This document shows, in pieces, positions 37,076 through 50,378 of a DNA stretch of 64,000 nt (position 1 is the first letter of the stretch; each line of letters opens with the position of its first letter). Below the pieces are notes generated by a model that was not told the origin of the DNA, ran no database searches, and saw only the letters and a program-made list of their open reading frames with translations. Origin of the DNA: Salvelinus alpinus (Eukaryota; Chordata; Actinopteri; Salmoniformes; Salmonidae); NCBI RefSeq assembly GCF_045679555.1, contig NC_092087.1, positions 22,592,925 to 22,656,924 on the forward strand, given 5' to 3'. The translations under genes were made by a program, and so were the position numbers.

Positions 37076-37193
37076 TGATCATGGATGCCTTCTTGAAGCT
37101 GCACCAGCTTCGCTGGAACGGGTTGCTGGAGGGTGTCAGGAACTGCAGGAAGAGATTTCCAAACCACATAATCTATGCAGAGTTCAAACAGTG
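37076..37193 (+). pseudogene. myh7b: myh7b SH1/SH2 helix exon
   Basis: A 118-bp exon of family length has acceptor 'ctgcag' and donor 'gtgagt', fully open. It reads '[20 protein letters not shown]', then '[17 protein letters not shown]'. The reactive SH1 cysteine is present ('NCRK'); the SH2 cysteine of 'LRCNG' is replaced by Trp. Confidence 0.93.
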
Positions 37194-37284
37194 GTGAGTG
37201 TGATGACACACTTTCATTCCCACAACACACATATAAAAATAAAATTGGAATAAATCATATACAATGTTTTCTTTTTACTCACAG

Positions 37285-37408
37285 CTATCGCATCCTGAAC
37301 CCACATGCCATCCCTGATGATGCGTTTGTGGACAGCAGGAAAGCAACAGAGAAACTGCTCGGGTCCCTCGAGGTCGACCACAACCAGTACAAGTTTGGAC
37401 ACACTAAG
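37285..37408 (+). pseudogene. myh7b: myh7b converter exon
   Basis: A 124-bp exon of family length is open, with acceptor 'cacag' and donor 'gtagaa'. It encodes '[20 protein letters not shown]', then '[20 protein letters not shown]'. This is the converter domain that drives the lever arm. No damage is visible in it. Confidence 0.94.
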
Positions 37409-37490
37409 GTAGAAGGCTGAGGCTTTACATGTGTGTTTGGTCAATTAATCACATAAACACACATTGGATCTATAGGCAAATGAAGTTGTA

Positions 37491-39055
<1,565 letters not shown>

Positions 39056-39101
39056 TATGTGATCTTCCTGACTGGGTCTGGATGGGGTTCTCCTTCTCTA
39101 G

Positions 39102-39234
39102 GTGTTATTTAACACATTTAAGGCAGGTCTGCTGGGGCAGCTGGAGGAGATGAAGGATGAGCGTCTAGCCAAGGTCCTCACGCTGCTCCAGGCTGTCAGC
39201 TGAGGATAGAGCTCCAGAATGGGATGGCCAGAAG
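39102..39234 (+). pseudogene. myh7b: myh7b lever-arm / IQ exon, frameshifted
   Basis: After acceptor 'tctctag' it reads '[20 protein letters not shown]', then '[13 protein letters not shown]' and a TGA stop (about 39201). Extra bases near its start ('VFFKAGLLG' in relatives) and the frameshift before the IQ motif show decay. The donor 'gtaaca' remains. Confidence 0.9.
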
Positions 39235-39239
39235 GTAAC

Positions 39240-40013
39240 AGATCATGGCTTAATTTGATTTGATAATGTCAAGTGCTCTAGTAAAGTACCTAAATGAAGT
39301 CAGTTGTCCTAGAATATTGGGGAGGTACTGTATTATCTCTTTGGAGTGCAGGAGTGTTGTCAGGAGTGTTAGAAGTGTGTGTGAGGCGTGTGCTTGTCCA
39401 TGTATGGTTGCCTTGCAAGTGTGTGGCCCCCATGTTAATATTGAACCCATTCCCCCCTCGCTCACACACATTCCTCCCCACCCCTCTCTGCTCTCCCTAA
39501 ATTAAACAATGCTGATGGTGTCCTTAGAGCCAGGTGGCGACATGTGTCAAGTAGCAGCTGCTCGGGCCCACCCTAAAAGTACCCCCGCCTGCCCCGTGGC
39601 CCCTAGCCGCTTTTGTTCCAGGCGCCTGCAGTTCTAAGTGAGCACATAGAAGGGATATGTGGTGGGTGACAGAGGATTATAGCCTGCCGTCTAACAGAGG
39701 GCTTTAGTTTCTAAATAAACACATAGGCGCTCACGTTTGAGAGGCAATGAGCACAGAGTCACGTCTGAAATGCAATCATACCACAGCGACCACCCATTCA
39801 CCCTGCCACCCCCGACACCCTGCCTGACCATGGCCCTGCACTCACTCAGGCACACATTCACAACTCTGACAGGAAGTACCTGACCATGTTTCAAAAAGGT
39901 AATTTTTGTTTTGATACAATGCCACATCGTATTGCCTGTTATTGGATTTCTTCGTTAAATTTTTTTTCCAGCCACCTAAACTTTGACATTCCCCATAATC
40001 TTCCCTAAAACAG
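39240..40013. other. No exon recognised; several myosin exons missing
   Basis: Between the lever-arm exon and the next tail exon, intact genes have exons for about 200 residues of neck and S2. I find none here. Frames at 39250-39505 and 39691-39927 have no myosin character. Confidence 0.5.
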
Positions 40014-40159
40014 TAGGAAGGTTGTTTGGAGCAAGAGAAGAAGGTGCGCATGGACCTGGAATGGGTCAAGTGCAAGCTGGAGGGGGACCTGAAGCTATCC
40101 ACGGAGTCTGTCATGGACCTGCAGAATGAGAAGCAGCAACTTGAATAGAAGCTGACCAA
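40014..40159 (+). pseudogene. myh7b: myh7b S2 coiled-coil exon
   Basis: A 146-bp exon of family length encodes '[20 protein letters not shown]', then '[20 protein letters not shown]' and a TAG stop before 'KLTK'. This is the proximal tail (S2) with heptad spacing. The donor phase fits the next exon ('AA|G AAA GAC TTT'). Confidence 0.92.
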
Positions 40160-40252
40160 GTGAGAACAATCTACTTGATTGAAGACTGATCAGTTCTCTG
40201 GTCAATGATCAATTAAAAAATATGAATGTAATCTACTCTTCTTTCGAATCAG

Positions 40253-40343
40253 GAAAGACTTTGAGATTAACCAGATCACCACCAAGATTGAAGATGAACA
40301 AGCCTTGACCATTCAGCTCCAGAAAAAGATCAAGGAATAACAG
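40253..40343 (+). pseudogene. myh7b: myh7b tail exon
   Basis: A 91-bp exon of family length has acceptor 'aatcag' and donor 'gtatga'. It encodes 'KDFEINQITTKIEDEQALTI', then 'QLQKKIKE' followed by TAA where another codon is expected. Otherwise intact. Confidence 0.92.
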
Positions 40344-40491
40344 GTATGAATGTAAAATCGGGTCTAGAAATACTAACAGCAATTTCTCATGAATATAATA
40401 CTATTACATTTCTCAATAGATTACAAAGATCATAGATCACAAACTGAAAATATCCATTGATCTCTTTGTCTATGCCCATGTCTTCTCCCAG

Positions 40492-40614
40492 GTTCGTATC
40501 GAGGAGCTGGAGTCTGACCGGGCATCCTGTGCCAAGGTGGAGAAGCAGCTGGGTGATGCCAAGATGGAGGCGGACGATCTGGCATCCAACGTGGAACAGC
40601 TCTCCAAGAGCAAG
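40492..40614 (+). pseudogene. myh7b: myh7b tail exon with in-frame internal deletion
   Basis: It starts 'VRIEELESDRASCAKVEKQL' and ends 'MEADDLASNVEQLSKSK'. These two ends belong to the start and end of a much longer exon (about 390 bp) in intact myosins, so roughly 267 bp were lost and 123 bp remain. The frame stays open. Acceptor 'cccag' and donor 'gtagag' are kept. Confidence 0.9.
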
Positions 40615-40702
40615 GTAGAGAGATGAGCATACGCACACCTGTTCAGAAGTATGTCAAGTATATGTGGGCTGGTTCTGCAGCTGATCCCACTTGTATTTCC
40701 AG

Positions 40703-40733
40703 GCTGATGCTGAGAAGATGTGTCATCTGTATG
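40703..40733 (+). pseudogene. myh7b: myh7b tail exon, part before LTR insertion
   Basis: After acceptor 'ttccag' the exon reads 'ADAEKMCHLY' and is then split by an LTR-like insertion. It continues at 41425. Confidence 0.9.
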
Positions 40734-41424
40734 TGTTATGGGAATTTTATGAATAATGACTAAATGTATACATTTAACGTAGAATTATAACTAACAGAAT
40801 TATATCCTGTCTGATGAAGAATGTTTGTCCATAAGAAAGAGGGACTGTTAGTAGGCAAGGAACTGTGGCAGACAATCAATCAATCAAGTTGATTTTTTAT
40901 TTTATATAGCCCTTCGTACATCAGCTAATATCTCGAAGTGCTGTACAGAAACCCAGCCTAAAACCCCAAACAGCAAGCAATGCAGGTGTAGAAGCACAGT
41001 GGCTAGGAAAAACTCCCTAGTAAGGCCAAAACCTAGGAAGAAACCTAGAGAGGAACCAGGCAACTTGTGACCACTGTGAAACTGATAACAGGGATGGATG
41101 GAAGTCTCCCCACCCAGGGAGGGGAGAGACCTTGGGCTTGTAGTAGATTGTATAACAGGTGGCAGACCATGTATGAGAAGAAGACTTGTGAACTATGTTG
41201 CCATTGTATCTGAGAGGAGGAGTGACGTTTATGATGAAATGTGAGGTATATAGACCAATGTACCGGAAATGATAAGCAGAGCTCTCTAAATAAACATTCC
41301 TGACAATTGTAGCTGGACCTCCGCCTGATTCATTTCAACCAGTTTCTTACAAATTCTGGATTTCAGGCTGAGTAATTAATTCAATTGGGTATTATGAACA
41401 ACTGAGAACAAAATTATTGTAACA
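40734..41424 (+). mobile_element. Solo-LTR-like fossil inside a myosin exon
   Basis: The unit starts TGTTATGGG and ends TTGTAACA, and is flanked by the 5-bp direct repeat GTATG (40729-40733 and 41425-41429). TG...CA ends and a 5-bp duplication fit an LTR retroelement. No internal genes are present, so it looks like a solo LTR. A fragment of another repeat (about 40868-41050) is embedded in it. It postdates loss of the host exon's function or caused it. Confidence 0.75.
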
Positions 41425-41534
41425 GTATGAGAACCAGATAAGCGAGGACAAGGACAAGGTGGAGGAGCACCAGAAGTAGAACAATGACACTAACGCCCAG
41501 AGAGCCCGCGCTCAGGCCGACTGTGGTGAGGCCC
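41425..41534 (+). pseudogene. myh7b: myh7b tail exon, part after LTR insertion
   Basis: The frame resumes at the duplicated GTATG as 'YENQISEDKDKVEEHQK', then a TAG stop, then 'NNDTNAQRARAQADCGEA'. Intact relatives read '...EEHQRLINDLTAQRARLQ'. The exon is cut again by the next LTR-like unit. Confidence 0.9.
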
Positions 41535-42195
41535 TGTTACGGATACAAGTGTTCTGTGTGTATCCTGTGTGTATTTCTTTTCTCTCCTTCTCCCCTACTC
41601 ACAGGTGACAATAATCATTCCCCAATCAGTCATCAATCAGTCGCTAATCGGAAGACACCTGCTCCTTTTCCCTTACCCAATCACAGTCCCTTTCCCTTGG
41701 TTTAAAACCCCTGTCAGTTGTTTTCTCCCCAGCTCAATCTCTTTGTAACATGCCTTCTGTCTGTAGATCGCTTGTGTGTTTTGCATCTACATGTCACTTT
41801 GTCCCCACCTGTGAGTATTGTTTTGGTTATGGTGTTTGAGTGTTTGTTTGATGGTGGGAAAAGGGGGTAACCAGACAAGTCGCCCTTGGGCTACACTACC
41901 CGTAGTTAAACATTGTTAAAAAGACTAGTTAGAACTGGGCGGACCACCCCCTGTATTTTTGGTTAGTTAGCTGTTTGTGAAGTAGGCTAGTCTAGCTTAG
42001 GGGTGTTTTTGAATTATTATTCTTTCATTCCTTGGGTCCCGCTCAGCCCCTTTTCCTGCTCCCCCCCCCATTTACCGTGTGTTTATAAATAAACATTTAG
42101 TGTTTGACGGTAATTAAGTTGTCTGTGTTATTTGTTCTCACTGTTACGTTTTCACTACTATAATTTGCATGAGTTGTGTTACGGGTCCCATTACC
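41535..42195 (+). mobile_element. LTR-like fossil, second unit
   Basis: Starts 'tgttacggatac' and contains an 'aataaa' signal near 42087-42092. I recognise it as a salmonid LTR type from memory. The right end is uncertain; a LINE follows. No coding region is attached. Confidence 0.55.
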
Positions 42196-43209
42196 ATCCC
42201 CCCTAGACTGTGCATATTTGTGCATATTTGTAAACAACATATACTGTGCATATTTGTAAACAACAGCTGGTGCACGAAATCTAAGGAAGTCTCTAGATTT
42301 TGCTTGCCTGAAGTAGAGTATATAGTGATAAATTGCAGGCCACACCACTTGCCTAGAGTTTTCAGCTATACTGTTTATTTACCACCACAGACAGATGCTG
42401 GCACTAAGACCGCACTCAGACAGATGTATACGGAAATAAGCAAACAGGAAACCACTCACCCAGAGGTGGCGCTCCTAGTGGCCGGAGACTTTAATGCAGG
42501 CAAACTTAAATCAGTTCTACCAAATTTCCATCAACATGTTAAATGTGCAACCAGAGGGGGGGAAAAAATTCTAGATCACCTGTACTCCACACACAGAGAC
42601 GCGTACAAAGCTCTCCCTCGCCCTCCATTTGGTAAATCCGACCACAACTCTATCCTCCTGATTCCTGCAAAAATTAAAGCAGGAAGCACCGGTGACTCGG
42701 TCTATAAAAAAGTGGTCAGATGAAGCAGATGCTGAACTACAGGACTGTTTTGCTATCACAGAATGGAACATGTTCCGGGATTCTTCCGATGGCATTGAGG
42801 AGTACACCACATCAGTCACTGACTTTATCAATAAGTGCATCGAGGATGTCGTCCCCACAGTGACTGTATGTACATACCCCAACCAGAAGCCATGGATTAC
42901 AGGCAACATTCGCACTGAACTAAAGGGTAGAGCTGCCGCTTTCAAGGTGTGGGACTCTAACCCGGAAGCTTAAAAGAAATCCTGCTATGCCCTGCGATGA
43001 ACCATCAAACAGGCAAAGCGTCAATACAGGGCTAAGATTGAATCATACTACACCGGCTCCGACACTCGTCTTATGTGGCAGGGCTGGCAAACTATTACAG
43101 ACTACAAAGAGAAGCACAGCCGCGAGCTGCCCAGTGACACGAGCCTACCAGACGAGCTAAATCACTTCTATGCTCGCTTCGAGGCAAGTAACACTGAGGC
43201 ATGCATGAG

Positions 43210-43658
43210 TGTCATGACATTGGCCTGTTGGGGGAGGTTTATGACCCCCATAAATACCTTTCCCCTTTTCTCTCTCTCTACTTTAGAGTTGACTCTTGTA
43301 AAGCCTTTGTAACAGAGTCTGGTAACATCAAAAGGTGGGAAACGGAACCATATTTCGGTAATCCAACCAGTTGAAAATATGTGTTGGTACTTAATGAATA
43401 TGATCTCAGATCAGTTGTTGTCTGAGACATTACTACTAATGACAGGATGACATAAACTGTATCTTGGAAAGTTGACACATTCTAGTTATCAGATTCACAT
43501 GGAATTGTTGTGCAATTTAAATGTTTAAATATGAAACTATTTGTGAAAAGATTAAATGTAATTGTAGCTTCTTAAATGAGAGAACGGTTTGCATTGAGAA
43601 ACTCTGCTCACTCAGAGTTCACTCACTTACTTAATCCGGCATAGCCAAAGACACGACA
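43210..43658 (+). mobile_element. LTR-like fossil in the LINE
   Basis: The unit begins 'tgtcatgacattgg' and ends 'acacgaca', interrupting LINE codons that continue on both sides. TG...CA ends suggest a solo LTR; no clear target duplication. Younger than the LINE. Confidence 0.55.
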
Positions 43659-43853
43659 AGACCATCAGCTGTTCCAGATGACTGTGTGATCACGCTCTCC
43701 GTAGCCGACGTGAGTAAGACCTTTAAACAGGTCAACATACACAAGGCTGCGAAGCCAGACGGATTACCAGGACGTGTGCTCCGGGCATGTGCTGACCAAC
43801 TGGCAGGTGTCTTCACTGACATTTTCAACATGTCCCTCATTGAGTCTGTAATA

Positions 43854-44437
43854 TGTCGTGGCAATTTCCTGTATTATCAAATGAGGAGAGTTAGAAACCA
43901 CACACCAGTCAGAGTTATACTTAAACTTCATCTTTAATAATGTGAGCTTTACTATAGCCCTTTGACTCTCAGATCAATTCAGTGTCTATAATGAATTCTG
44001 AGTGCCTATAAAAGAATACTAAGATCTTTTATAGCCAAAATACATCCCCCTAGTCGGCATGACAAACCACAGATAATAGGAACTCTTCACAAAGGGCCTT
44101 TTACTTGAGAAAGGAGTATCCCATAGCCAGATAGCATTAGCTATAAATTATCGTTCAGTTTGGTCTCTAAGACGAGGTTCTAATCGCGTTCCTGGTACTT
44201 CATAGTACAAAAACATAACCTCACTATCTGGAATGCTCTTTAGGCTTTATTGGCCAAAGACATCGTAAATCTCCTCTGTCAGTGCTATCTCATAGAGGCC
44301 CATCCTCAGTGGAACACTGAACACACAATAGTCGACAGATTCTATTCTGTCGAATAAAACAACCATTCTAATGCAATACAAAGATTATAATTTAATTTTA
44401 CAAGCACTATAACATAATCTCGCAATTTTCCACGACA
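43854..44437 (-). mobile_element. Solo-LTR fossil in the LINE
   Basis: The unit begins 'tgtcgtgg' and ends 'ccacgaca', with the direct repeat 'aata' on both sides (43850-43853, 44438-44441). The minus strand carries 'aataaag', so the LTR is probably in minus orientation. It resembles a salmonid endogenous-retrovirus-type LTR. No internal genes are present. Confidence 0.65.
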
Positions 44438-44474
44438 AATACCAACATGTTTCAAGCAGACCATCATAGTCCCT

Positions 44475-45347
44475 GTGCCCAAGAACACAAAGGCAACCTG
44501 CCTAAATGACTACAGACCCGTAGCACTCACGTCCGTAGCCATGAAGTGCTTCGAAAGGTTGTTAATGGCTCACATCAACACCATTATCCCAGAAACCCTA
44601 GACCCACTCCAATTTGCATACCGCACAAACAGATCCACAGATGATGCAATCTCTATTGCACTCCACACTGCCCTTTCCCACCTGGACAAAAGGGACACTT
44701 ATGTGAGAATGCTATTCATTGATTACAGCTCAGTGTTCAAAACCATAGTACCCTCAAAGCTCATCACTAAGCTAAGGATCCTGGGACTAAACACCTCCCT
44801 CTGCAACTGGATCCTGGACTTCCTGATGGGCCGCCCCCAGGTGGTGAGGGTAGGTAGCAACACATCTGCCATGCTGATCCTCAATACTGGAGCTCCCCAG
44901 GGGTGCGTGTTTAGTCCCTTCTGCACTCCCTGTTCACCCACGACTGCATGGCCAGGCACGACTCCAACACCATCATTAAGTTTGCAGACGACAACAGTGG
45001 TAGGCCTGATCACCGACAATGACGAGACAGCCTATAGGGAGGTCAGAGACCTGGCCGGGTGGTGCCAGAATAACAACCTATCCCTCAACGTAACCAAGAC
45101 TAAGGAGATGATTGTGGACTACAGGAAAAGGAGGACCGAGCACGTCCCCATTCTCCTCGACGGGGCTGTAGTGGAGCAGGTTGAGAGCTTCAAGTTCCTT
45201 GGTGTCCACATCACCAATGAACTATCATGGTCCAAACACACCAAGACAGTCGTGAAGAGGGCACGACAAAACCTTTTCCCCCTCAGGAAACTAAAAAGAT
45301 TTGTCATGGGTCCTGAGATCCTCAAAAGGTTCTACAGCACTTATTGA
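44475..45347 (+). pseudogene. LINE reverse transcriptase remnant
   Basis: A 290-codon open frame covers RT blocks: '[20 protein letters not shown]', '[20 protein letters not shown]' and '[20 protein letters not shown]'. It continues through '[14 protein letters not shown]' to '[20 protein letters not shown]'. A frameshift near 44920 moves the catalytic FADD codons (44981-44992) out of frame, and a second shift restores the original frame. The frame is open but the enzyme core is broken. Confidence 0.88.
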
Positions 45348-45815
45348 TGAAGCCGATGATTGAGATGGTATACTCCTCAATGCCATTGGATGAATCCCGG
45401 AACATATTTCAGTCTGTGCTAGCTAAACAGTCCTGTAGCGTAGCGTCCGCGTCATCTGACCACTTCCGTATTGAGCGAGTCCCTGGTACTTCCTGCTTGA
45501 GTTTTTACTTCTAAGCAGGAATCAGGAGGATAGAATTATGGTCAGATTTGCCAAATGGAGGGCGGGGAGAGCTTTGTATGCATCTCTGTGTGTGGAGTAA
45601 AGGTGGTCTAGAGTTTTTTTCCTCTGGTTGCACATGTGACATGCTGGTAAAGATGTTGTAAAACTGATTTAAGTTTGCCTGCATTAAAGTCCCCGGCCAC
45701 TAGAAGCACCGCTTCTGGATGAGCATTATCTTGTTTGCTTATGGCCTTAGAGTTGGTTGAGTGTGGTCTTAGCGCCAGCATCGGTCTGTGGTGGTAAATA
45801 GACGGCTACGAATAA
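45346..45815 (-). mobile_element. LINE endonuclease fragment, opposite orientation
   Basis: On the minus strand this is the endonuclease and linker part of the same LINE family (complement of 'ccggggactttaatgcaggc' near 45685). It abuts the plus-strand LINE at 45345, giving a tail-to-tail pair of fragments. Confidence 0.75.
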
Positions 45816-45865
45816 TATAGATAGTGTGGTCTACAGCTTATCATAAGGAACTCTACCTCGAGCAA

Positions 45866-46803
45866 TCAAGCGCTATGATGAAACTGGCTCTCATGATGAC
45901 CGCCACAGGAAAGGAAGACCCAGAGTTACCTCTGCTGCAGAGGATAAGTTCATTAGAGTTACCAGCCTCAGAAATTGCAGCCCAAATAAATGCTTCACAG
46001 ACTTCAGGTAACAGACACATCTAAACATCAACTGTTCAGAGGAGACTGCGTGAATCAGGCCTTCATGGTTGAATTGCTGCAAAGAAACCACTACTTAAGG
46101 ACACCAATAAGAAGAAGAGACTTGCTTGGGCCAAGAAACACGCGCAGTGGACATTAGACCGGTGGAAGTCTGTCCTTCGGTCTGATGTGTCCAAATTTGA
46201 GATTTTTGGTTCCAACCGCCCTGTCTTGGTGAGACAGAGTAGGTGAACAGATTATCTCTGCATGTGTGGTTCCCACCGTGAAGCAAGGAGGTGTGTTGGG
46301 GTGCTTTGCTGGTGACACTGTTGGTGATTTTTTAGAATTCAAGGCACAGTTAACCAGCATGGCTACAACAGCATTCTGCAGCGATACGCCATCCCATCTG
46401 GTTTGCACTTAGTAGGACTATAATTTGTTTTTCAACAGAACAATGACCCAACACACCTCCAGACTGTGTAAGGGTTATTTGACCAAGAAGGAGAGTGATG
46501 GAGTGCTGCATAAGATGACCTGTTCTCCACCTTCACCCAACCTCAACCTAATTGAGATGGTTTGGGATGAGTTGGACTGCAGAGTGAAGGAAAAGCAGCC
46601 AAAACGTGCTCAGCATATGTGGCAAAGGGTGGTTACTTAGAAGAATATAAAATGTAAAACATATTTTTTTGGTTACTACATGATTCCAAATGTGTTATTT
46701 CATAGTTTTAATGTCTTCACTATTATTCTACAATGTAGAAAATAGTATAAATAAAGAAAAATCCTTGAATGAGTAGGTATGTCTGAACTTTTGACTGGTA
46801 CTG
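45866..46803 (+). mobile_element. Tc1-like transposon, 5' truncated
   Basis: It starts inside the transposase ('[20 protein letters not shown]' region) and runs to the right terminal repeat ending 'ttgactggtactg' before TA. Broken transposase blocks include 'NDPTHLQTV'-type and 'NLIEMVWDELDCRVKEKQ' sequences. Same family as 2088-4978. Inactive. Confidence 0.82.
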
Positions 46804-46900
46804 TATTTAAATAAGATATTTCATTTTCAATAAATCAATTCAACTTATTTTGAATTCATACTGTAACCAGTGGTGTAAAGTATCGAAGTAAAAATACTTA

Positions 46901-48506
<1,606 letters not shown>

Positions 48507-49054
48507 TATGTACTACTAATTAGTGTTTAGAAAATATCTGTACTTTACTATTTACATTTTTGACAACGTATACTTTTACTTCACTATATTCCTAAAGAAA
48601 ATAATGTACTTTTTACTCCATATAATTTCTCTGACACCCAAAAGTACTTGTTACATTTTGAATGCTTAGCAGGACAGGAAAATAGTGAAATTCACACACT
48701 TCAATAGAACATCACTGGTCATCCCTACTGCCTCTGATCTGGTGGACTTACTAAATACACCCACTTCATTTATAAATTATATCTGAGTGTTGGAGATAGC
48801 CCCTGGCTATCCGTAAATAAAAAATAATACTTACTGGTTTGCTGAATATAACTTTTTATTTATTTATTTTTTTAAACTTTTGACACTAAAGTATATTTTA
48901 GCAATTACATTTACTTTTGATACTTAAGTATATTTAAAACCAAATACTTTTAGACTTTTATTCAAGTAGTAATTTACTGGGTGACTTTCACTTTTACTTG
49001 AGTAAGTATGACAATTGGGTACTTTTTCCACCACTGGCTATAACACAACAATGT

Positions 49055-49098
49055 TGAATAAATGAAGGGGTATGAATACTTTCTGAAGGCACTGTATG
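49055..49098. mobile_element. Tc1 right-end scrap (second family)
   Basis: The sequence 'gggtatgaatactttctgaa' then 'ggcactgta' is the right end of the family whose left end is at 30831-30980. Only the terminus remains, directly before a myosin exon. Confidence 0.7.
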
Positions 49099-49108
49099 TA
49101 TTCACCAG

Positions 49109-49293
49109 GAAGAAGCTGGTGACACATCTGCAGGAATCTGAGGAGTCTGTGGAGGTGTCCAACGCCAAGTGCTCTTCCCTGGGGAAGACCAAGCACCGTC
49201 TGCAGACGGAGATAGAGGGACCTAGTAATGGACCTGGAGAGCGCCAACGCTGCAACCTCCGCCCTTGACAAGAAGCAGCGCAATATCGATAAG
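49109..49293 (+). pseudogene. myh7b: myh7b tail exon, frameshifted
   Basis: Encodes '[20 protein letters not shown]', then '[17 protein letters not shown]', then shifts frame ('[20 protein letters not shown]' is read in the next frame) before an intact donor 'gtgagc'. Light meromyosin region, near residue 1400. The 5' part of the exon is lost next to a Tc1 scrap. Confidence 0.92.
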
Positions 49294-49488
49294 GTGAGCC
49301 ATAGGACGCTATCATGGGTAATGTGAACTACAGAGATATGCTGTCAACTTTATGACATCCTGTTTCTGAGTAAGGATCTCAACTGGAATGACCTCTGTGG
49401 AAAAAATAGCAATTTTGTCTGTTTTGAACATAAACGTAATCTAGGCAGCGGCAATGGAATGACTAAAGAGGTGAACTACTGATTTCAG

Positions 49489-49649
49489 GTGCTGGCTGTG
49501 TGGAGGCAGAAGTATGAGGAGTGCCAGTGTGAGCTGGAGAGCTCTCAAGAGTACCGCAGCCTGAGCACTGAGCTGTTCAAGCTGAATAACTCCTATGACG
49601 AAGCTCTGGACCACCTGCAGACCACCGAGAGAGAACAAGAACCTTCAGG
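49489..49649 (+). pseudogene. myh7b: myh7b tail exon
   Basis: Acceptor 'tttcag', then '[20 protein letters not shown]' and '[20 protein letters not shown]', ending '[14 protein letters not shown]' in a shifted frame (intact genes read '...KRENKNLQ'). A donor-like GT follows at 49650. About 5 bp shorter than normal. Confidence 0.92.
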
Positions 49650-49911
49650 GTACGACCACCTCACACACATCTGATTACCTCAGACTATAGTCATTGTTCC
49701 ATGCCACATGAATTTAGCCATTTAATTACATTGTAGCCAAATTAGTACTTTCTCCCCTCAAACCCCCTATACTGTATTTCAGTATAAAATAATATTCAAA
49801 TGAATGATTATTAGTTGAGAATTTCACACCAATCTTACATGGTATGGAAACGCAAACTGAAAGGCCTTTTTGTTCCACTAACCCCACTGTCCTCTTCTTC
49901 CCCACCTACAG

Positions 49912-49934
49912 AGGAGATTGCTGACCTGTCTACC
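49912..49934 (+). pseudogene. myh7b: myh7b tail exon, first part before a breakpoint
   Basis: After acceptor 'cctacag' only 'EEIADLST' remains, then the sequence switches to a Tc1 scrap. The rest of this exon is found on the minus strand at 50260-50363. This marks a rearrangement breakpoint inside an exon. Confidence 0.85.
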
Positions 49935-49936
49935 CC

Positions 49937-49993
49937 TAGAGAGCTCCTTGGTCTTCATGGTGCCACTTGTTTGGTGGTACCCCTTGCTTAGTG
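49937..49993. mobile_element. Tc1 scrap at the breakpoint
   Basis: About 57 bp ('tagagagctccttggtcttc' onwards) match the N-terminal transposase region of the Tc1 at 37491-39055 (positions 38647-38703) and the truncated copy near 53335-53395. It lies exactly at the junction to the inverted exons. Confidence 0.85.
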
Positions 49994-50034
49994 TACCCTG
50001 ACATGTTATCTAATCGTATGGTCATTGAACTCAC

Positions 50035-50149
50035 TGGAGGTTGTTGATTTCCCATCATTCTCCACCAGCTTCCTGTAGATGTCAGCCTTGATCTGGTTGA
50101 GCTCCAGCTGGATACAGAGAGTCTTTCTCTCCTCGTGTTCCAGAGTGCC
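50035..50149 (-). pseudogene. myh7b: myh7b tail exon, inverted copy
   Basis: The minus-strand exon has acceptor 'tctctcag' and donor 'gtgagt'. It encodes '[20 protein letters not shown]', then '[18 protein letters not shown]'. The end of this exon and the following intron occur a second time, on the plus strand, at 50364-50378 plus 51986-52065. Confidence 0.92.
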
Positions 50150-50259
50150 CTGAGAGAAAGAGAGAGAGAGAGCAGAATATTATACAAACAAAATACACAC
50201 AATAGTTTCAGTACAGTACAGTTAAAAAGGCAGAGGGAAAAGGCGGAACAGAGACTTAC

Positions 50260-50363
50260 CTTAATCTCCTGTAAGGCAGCCTGGATCTCACTCTTCTCCA
50301 TGTTCAGATCCTTCTTGATCTGCTCCAGCTCATGGATGGTCTTCCCTCCCTGGCTGATCTGAT
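50260..50363 (-). pseudogene. myh7b: myh7b tail exon, remainder, inverted
   Basis: On the minus strand it reads 'QISQGGKTIHELEQIKKDLN', then 'MEKSEIQAALQEIK', with donor 'gtaagt'. In intact genes this follows directly on 'EEIADLSE', which lies on the plus strand at 49912. So the exon is split between strands. Confidence 0.92.
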
Positions 50364-50378
50364 TAAGGCTGACATCTA

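Larger units (their letters stand above)
42220..45345 (+). mobile_element. L2-like LINE hosting two LTR-like units
   Basis: The order is that of an L2/CR1-type ORF2. The end of the endonuclease domain comes first ('LLVAGDFNAGKLKSVLPNFH' near 42475 and 'GKSDHNSILLIPAKIK' near 42632). A linker region and the reverse transcriptase follow. Two LTR-like insertions interrupt it at 43210-43658 and 43854-44437. It starts within the endonuclease domain and lacks the 3' end. Confidence 0.88.

Noticed and set aside
44475-45347. Active LINE reverse transcriptase
   Set aside because: The 290-codon frame is open only through two shifts that move the FADD catalytic codons out of frame.
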